Both the position numbers and the translations under genes were made by a program. The notes beneath the pieces are model-generated. The model searched no databases, was not told where the DNA came from, and saw nothing but the letters and a program-made list of their open reading frames with translations. A stretch of 8,485 bases of DNA from an uncultured Bacilli bacterium (GTDB taxonomy: Bacteria; Bacillota_I; Bacilli_A; RF39; UBA660): the NCBI GenBank assembly GCA_947627525.1, contig CANQWJ010000048.1, positions 1 to 8,485 on the forward strand, read 5' to 3'. Positions 6,139-8,485 of this stretch are shown here, one piece after another (the stretch's first letter is position 1; every line of letters begins with the position of its first letter).

Positions 6139-7275
6139 CTAAAATAATTCATATAACCAAATTGATGGCCAACCAGCATACTTTAATGGGAACTTAACTA
6201 TTCCGTCAACCTCATCTTCACTAACTTCCCATTTATCACTATATATATTATTATCACCTTTGGTAAAGAAAACTAACTTTTCATTGCGTTTTTCAATTAA
6301 GATGACACGATGGGTAATGTGATCTTTTCCATGTTTATAATAAATTATATCGCCAACTTTAATATTGGCAATGTCTTCTTTATCAATCTTTTCAACGATG
6401 ACCGCATCTCCTCTTTGGAAAACACCATACATACTATCAGACACGATGGCAATTGGTTCGTATTTGAACACTCCAACCATAAAAAGAATAAAAACACAAG
6501 CAGCTATTAAGAATCCCCAAGATAGGCGTTCTTTTTTTAAATCCTTTTTGCGCGTCTTACGGTCGTGTAACATCGTCAAATAATCGATAGAACAAACGAA
6601 AACCATTAGCATAATGAGATAGAAGAAATTAGTTAGTAACCATGTATGGTCAGCAAGTATTGGTGAAAAAGTCATAATTCCTACTACTATTCCACGATAA
6701 AGCATATTCGCAAGTAGTCCTACTTGTTTAGCTAAATAAGTTAACGTTATATTGAAAATGACAATAGGGACAATTGTTGATAAAACATATTGAAAAATAT
6801 CAATTCCCTTTTTAATACTGAATAAATAATTAAAGTCAATACTTATCAAAATAAAGAAAATAGTTATTAAATATATACCCCAAGACTTTTTACTGGCTGT
6901 AACCATTCTATAACGGATATATTCTTCTAATAAGGAAACCGCAAAAATAACAAAGAAATTTTTAATTATTCCCATTAGCGATAAAGAATTACTATTACCT
7001 ATAAAACCGAACATTAAACCTGATAGATAATAGACTAAAACGTATATTATTAAAATGAATATAACATCATTTCTCTTCGCTTTTTTATTATGATTACGAT
7101 TACGAAATCCTAACGTTAAAAAATGAACAAGCAACGCTAAAAGAACTATTAAAATGGGATTAATAATATTTGTATAAATATTTGAAATATTCGTAAATGG
7201 CATAACAACACTAGCTATTAAATAAATAAATAATCCTATATATATTGGTAAAAGACGTTTATTAGTCTCACTCAT
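6139..7275 (-). CDS. Polytopic membrane domain fused to an ER/archaeal-type (SipW-like) signal peptidase I
   Basis: With the start at ATG 7275-7273 the protein has 378 residues. About 8 membrane helices fill residues 9-275, then a C-terminal S26 peptidase domain (about 271-378). The catalytic Ser281 is in SDSMYGVFQRGD, and where most bacterial enzymes have Lys this has His322 in HITHRV, followed by TKGDNN (338-343) and a further Asp, the Ser/His arrangement of SipW and ER enzymes. SipW-type proteins are usually under 200 residues, so the N-terminal half is an added domain. It has EEYIRYR (117-123) and a later YLAKQVGLLAN segment, reminiscent of CPBP membrane proteases but not matching their EExxxR exactly. 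The start was chosen because TAGGTG lies 5 nt upstream; an ATG 15 nt earlier has no ribosome binding site and sits at the predicted transcript end. It should cleave the neighbouring TasA-like preprotein. Confidence 0.87.
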   Translation of the reverse strand: MSETNKRLLPIYIGLFIYLIASVVMPFTNISNIYTNIINPILIVLLALLVHFLTLGFRNRNHNKKAKRNDVIFILIIYVLVYYLSGLMFGFIGNSNSLSLMGIIKNFFVIFAVSLLEEYIRYRMVTASKKSWGIYLITIFFILISIDFNYLFSIKKGIDIFQYVLSTIVPIVIFNITLTYLAKQVGLLANMLYRGIVVGIMTFSPILADHTWLLTNFFYLIMLMVFVCSIDYLTMLHDRKTRKKDLKKERLSWGFLIAACVFILFMVGVFKYEPIAIVSDSMYGVFQRGDAVIVEKIDKEDIANIKVGDIIYYKHGKDHITHRVILIEKRNEKLVFFTKGDNNIYSDKWEVSEDEVDGIVKFPLKYAGWPSIWLYELF

Positions 7276-7302
7276 ATCAACACCTACCATTCTACTTTAT
7301 TA

Positions 7303-7311
7303 ATTATATCA
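7303..7311 (-). promoter_or_regulatory. Extended -10 promoter of the signal peptidase / DUF5305 unit
   Basis: Minus-strand TGATATAAT matches TGnTATAAT exactly, within the same ATATGATATAAT string found before the TtcA-like gene. It lies after the TasA-like terminator and about 28 nt before the chosen ATG, so the peptidase can be made independently of its substrate. Confidence 0.55.
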
Positions 7312-7324
7312 TATTATTTAAAAT

Positions 7325-7348
7325 AAAAAAGGGATATTTAATCCCCTT
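7325..7348 (-). terminator. Intrinsic terminator between the TasA-like and signal peptidase genes
   Basis: An 8-bp stem (7328-7335 with 7341-7348, 5-nt loop) begins 3 nt after the TasA-like stop and is followed by six T residues on the minus strand. One pair is a G-U wobble only in minus-strand RNA. Partial read-through would set a high substrate-to-peptidase ratio. Confidence 0.78.
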
Positions 7349-7350
7349 AA

Positions 7351-7863
7351 TTATGCTTTTTCTTGTACGTAATTTAAAACAGTTGTCAAAGTTGTAGTAT
7401 TATTTGGAACTACTCTAGCACTAGGGTCACATTGAACAGTAATAGTAAAAGTTATTGCATCTCCTGCCTCTAAAATGCTACCAGAAGCAATTCCTTCATA
7501 TGTATATGTAATATATGGATTATCGTCTGTTCCAACTTCTGGTGAAATTGTTGAAGTAATGTTATCTAGTTTAGCATCTATGCTACCTTTATTCTCTACT
7601 GTTACACTATAAGTAACACTATCTCCTGGTTGATATAGAGAAGTCGCTAGAAAAGCGGTAGTAACGTTTGAATCAGCAGAAGCACTAGATCCTTGACCAG
7701 AAGTAGCAAGTTGTTCAACGCCAGTAATCTCAACAGACCATTCTTCTTTATTATTTCCTTGATCTTCAACTTTTTCTGAAAGCATAGCATAAGCAATTGC
7801 CATACTACAAAGTGCAAAAACCATTGCTACAATTAATATATCTTTTTTCTTTCTAGTATCCAT
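7351..7863 (-). CDS. TasA/camelysin-like secreted protein with SipW-type signal peptide
   Basis: A 170-residue precursor. The N-terminus has RKKK (4-7), a hydrophobic core (9-26) and AIAYA, so cleavage after about Ala26 by a SipW-type peptidase is expected. The mature part is a single beta-sandwich: EWSVEITGVE (41-50), YQPGDSVTYSVTVENKGSID (77-96), LEAGDAITFTITV (131-143) and a closing TTVLNYVQ (160-167). The PGDSVTY and N-x-G-x-IDA pattern is that of TasA/camelysin-type matrix or fibre proteins. It lacks LPxTG, a C-terminal helix and SLH domains, so cell attachment would rest on polymerisation or a partner. AGGAGGG lies 7 nt before the ATG. A near-consensus sigma-A promoter drives it, suggesting high expression, and a terminator separates it from the peptidase gene. 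Fibre formation is inference. Confidence 0.8.
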   Translation of the reverse strand: MDTRKKKDILIVAMVFALCSMAIAYAMLSEKVEDQGNNKEEWSVEITGVEQLATSGQGSSASADSNVTTAFLATSLYQPGDSVTYSVTVENKGSIDAKLDNITSTISPEVGTDDNPYITYTYEGIASGSILEAGDAITFTITVQCDPSARVVPNNTTTLTTVLNYVQEKA

Positions 7864-7869
7864 ATCTTT

Positions 7870-7907
7870 ACCCTCCTATAATAATAATTCTAATATAGAA
7901 AGAGGGT
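7870..7907 (-). promoter_or_regulatory. Hairpin sequestering the TasA-like ribosome binding site in read-through RNA
   Basis: In minus-strand RNA ACCCUCUU (7907-7900) can pair over 8 bp (one G-U) with AGGAGGGU (7877-7870), covering the whole Shine-Dalgarno sequence, with a 22-nt loop. The upstream arm lies in the promoter spacer, upstream of the predicted start near 7880, so only RNA reading through from spoVIF would contain it. Pairing is directly visible; regulation is inference. Confidence 0.4.
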
Positions 7908-7915
7908 TTTGTCAA
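7887..7915 (-). promoter_or_regulatory. Near-consensus sigma-A promoter of the TasA-like gene
   Basis: Minus-strand TTGACA (7915-7910), a 17-nt spacer and TAGAAT (7892-7887) give 11 of 12 consensus bases at the ideal spacing. The predicted start is near 7880, about 17 nt before the ATG and just upstream of AGGAGGG. It is the strongest promoter in the window. Confidence 0.8.
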
Positions 7916-7929
7916 ACGATTACCGCAAA

Positions 7930-8169
7930 CTAAATCATTTTATTTAAATCTTTAGGAATATTGTCATTTAAAATAGCTTTAACTATTTTATCAGTCTTCT
8001 CTTCACTTACTTCTTTTCCTGCGACAGCACCTATTTCTTTGACTAAATTTCGTAATGTTTTTTCATCTTTCATATCGGATTGTTGTAATTTTGAAGCGAT
8101 TGAAAGAATGGTGTCCTTACTGACATTGGTCTTCTTTTCAACCTTATTAAAGAAAGCATCTCCAAACAT
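7930..8169 (-). CDS. spoVIF: SpoVIF family sporulation protein (spore coat assembly)
   Basis: A 79-residue soluble helical protein of normal family length. The segments FFNKVEKKTNVSKDTI (6-21), SKLQQSDMKDEKTLRNLVKE (26-45) and KEVSEEKTDKIVKAI (52-66) match the SpoVIF (YjcC) pattern, with its KKT-V, LKDEKT-R and DKIV blocks. In Bacillus subtilis SpoVIF acts in the mother cell, helping GerE-dependent coat assembly and spore resistance. No membrane segment or signal peptide is present. AGGAGG lies 7 nt before the ATG but also forms the 3' arm of a terminator-like hairpin placed after der. The short T-run ends directly at the ATG. No terminator is seen before the TasA-like promoter, so read-through into that gene is possible. 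Having a second sporulation gene beside spoIVA supports a spore-former. Confidence 0.85.
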   Translation of the reverse strand: MFGDAFFNKVEKKTNVSKDTILSIASKLQQSDMKDEKTLRNLVKEIGAVAGKEVSEEKTDKIVKAILNDNIPKDLNKMI

Positions 8170-8200
8170 AAAAAACCTCCTACATAATTATATGTAAGAG
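8170..8200 (-). terminator. Terminator-like hairpin after der that contains the spoVIF ribosome binding site
   Basis: In minus-strand RNA CUCUUACAUA (8200-8191) pairs over 10 bp (one G-U) with UAUGUAGGAG (8186-8177) around a 4-nt loop. G and six U residues follow, running directly into the spoVIF ATG. It starts 14 nt after the der stop codon. The 3' arm holds most of AGGAGG, so any der read-through RNA would be both termination-prone and poorly translated for spoVIF. Confidence 0.6.
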
Positions 8201-8213
8201 ATTTATTTTGGTT
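8186..8213 (-). promoter_or_regulatory. Possible sigma-K-type promoter of spoVIF
   Basis: Minus-strand AACC (8213-8210) followed by CATATAATT (8194-8186), with 16 nt between AC and CATA, fits the sigma-K pattern mACm and CATAnnnTA except for the last base. The same bases also fit a sigma-E -10 at 7 of 8 positions, but with no matching -35. A start about 7 nt downstream would remove the upstream hairpin arm and free the ribosome binding site, though the leader would be very short. AT-richness makes chance matches likely. Confidence 0.3.
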
Positions 8214-8214
8214 A

Positions 8215-8485
8215 TTAGTCTTCACTACGATTCTTAAATTGTAAAACAATTGGTGTTCCTTCAAAGTCAAAGTTTTCACGAATTTTATTTTCGAGATAAC
8301 GCTCATAAGAGAAATGAACTAATCCCTTATTATTGACATGAAAAGTAAACTTTGGTGGTTTTGTTCCAGATTGATTGGTAAAATATATTTTTAAACGTTT
8401 TCCCTTGTATGAAGGTGGGATATTTAATTGATAAGCATCATTGATGACTTCATTTAAATATCCCACCTTCATACAAGGGAAAACG
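8215..8485 (-). CDS. der: Ribosome-assembly GTPase Der (EngA), C-terminal end only; last 32 bases are an inverted copy
   Basis: The frame encodes the C-terminal KH-like domain of Der: LNEVINDA, then KGKRLKIYF, FTFHVNNKG, HFSYERYLENKIRENFDFEGTPI and a short basic/acidic tail. Der is a double GTPase needed for 50S ribosomal subunit maturation, and this domain lies between the G domains to contact RNA. The GTPase domains lie beyond the window. Homology stops upstream of LNEV: the bases from 8454 to the edge are a reverse-complement copy of 8396-8427, so the residues they encode (VFPCMKVGY) are not the expected Der sequence (normally a R-I-x-T-type segment). The ATG at 8472-8470 lies inside the copied arm and should not be taken as a gene start. 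In Bacillus der is near spoIVA, so the location is as expected. Confidence 0.93.
   Translation of the reverse strand, partial: VFPCMKVGYLNEVINDAYQLNIPPSYKGKRLKIYFTNQSGTKPPKFTFHVNNKGLVHFSYERYLENKIRENFDFEGTPIVLQFKNRSED
8396..8485. repeat. 32-bp perfect inverted repeat at the window edge
   Basis: Bases 8396-8427 are the exact reverse complement of 8454-8485, separated by 26 nt. The left arm encodes the conserved Der segment N-I-P-P-S-Y-K-G-K-R and is genuine. The right arm interrupts Der homology and ends exactly at the last base. This fits a foldback chimera at a contig end, joined at a short AT-rich identity (TATTTAA), better than a biological repeat. Confidence 0.9.

Noticed and set aside
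6310..6583. Plus-strand frames opposite the signal peptidase catalytic domain.
   Set aside because: Shadow frames of the conserved S26 domain, with no family resemblance.
7276..7290. Signal peptidase start at the upstream ATG (7290-7288).
   Set aside because: It has no Shine-Dalgarno and lies about 6 nt from the predicted transcript start, whereas ATG 7275-7273 has TAGGTG at 5 nt.
8070..8306. 78-residue minus-strand frame across the der-spoVIF junction.
   Set aside because: It overlaps two well-supported genes in another frame, lacks a ribosome binding site and resembles no known family.
8215..8472. A free-standing 85-residue gene starting at ATG 8472.
   Set aside because: The sequence is the Der C-terminal domain and the ATG lies inside the inverted copy, so it is not a native start.
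8396..8485. Hairpin telomere, attachment site or transposon end at the inverted repeat.
   Set aside because: The left arm encodes a conserved Der segment and the right arm ends exactly at the window edge; an assembly foldback explains both.
1..8485. CRISPR arrays, tRNA or rRNA genes, riboswitches or insertion sequences.
   Set aside because: No spaced direct repeats, cloverleaf, known aptamer core or transposase frame could be found; the gaps are short and filled by promoters and terminators.

Overview
The window is low-GC, spore-forming Bacillota DNA (roughly 30% GC by eye, standard genetic code with TGG for Trp, AAGGAG-type ribosome binding sites). Sporulation genes spoIVA and spoVIF, together with a choloylglycine (bile salt) hydrolase-family gene, suggest an uncultured gut Bacilli/Erysipelotrichia-like or Clostridia-like member. 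Every supported gene is on the minus strand, so gene order is read from right to left.

Right end, in transcription order: the C-terminal end of the ribosome-assembly GTPase gene der, broken at the window edge by a 32-bp perfect inverted repeat that looks like an assembly foldback; then spoVIF, a small spore-coat assembly factor. Next is a three-gene surface module: a small TasA/camelysin-like secreted beta-sandwich protein, a large polytopic membrane protein ending in an ER/archaeal-type (SipW-like) signal peptidase, and a DUF5305 membrane protein. spoIVA follows, encoding the ATPase that builds the spore-coat basement layer, with a plausible sigma-E promoter. In Bacillus, der and spoIVA are near neighbours; here the surface module and spoVIF lie between them.

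Left half: an unlisted 24-codon acidic micro-ORF sits 2 nt upstream of a two-TM DUF4375-like protein gene. Then come the choloylglycine hydrolase gene coupled to a DUF1003 membrane protein gene, a membrane-anchored flavodoxin, and the N-terminal part of a TtcA-like tRNA thiolation ATPase that runs off the left edge. Most units are separated by recognisable intrinsic terminators.

How the parts fit: the TasA-like protein has the Lys-rich, short-hydrophobic, A-x-A signal expected for a SipW-type peptidase, and the peptidase next door is the obvious processing enzyme. DUF5305 is translationally coupled to the peptidase and probably helps export or assembly. Two consecutive genes (spoVIF and tasA-like) show the same control logic: their Shine-Dalgarno sequences pair with an upstream segment present only in read-through RNA, while a candidate promoter lies so that its own transcript lacks that segment. 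The most interesting items are the peptidase fusion and module, the read-through silencing hairpins, the acidic micro-ORF, and the terminal inverted repeat, which is probably an artefact.
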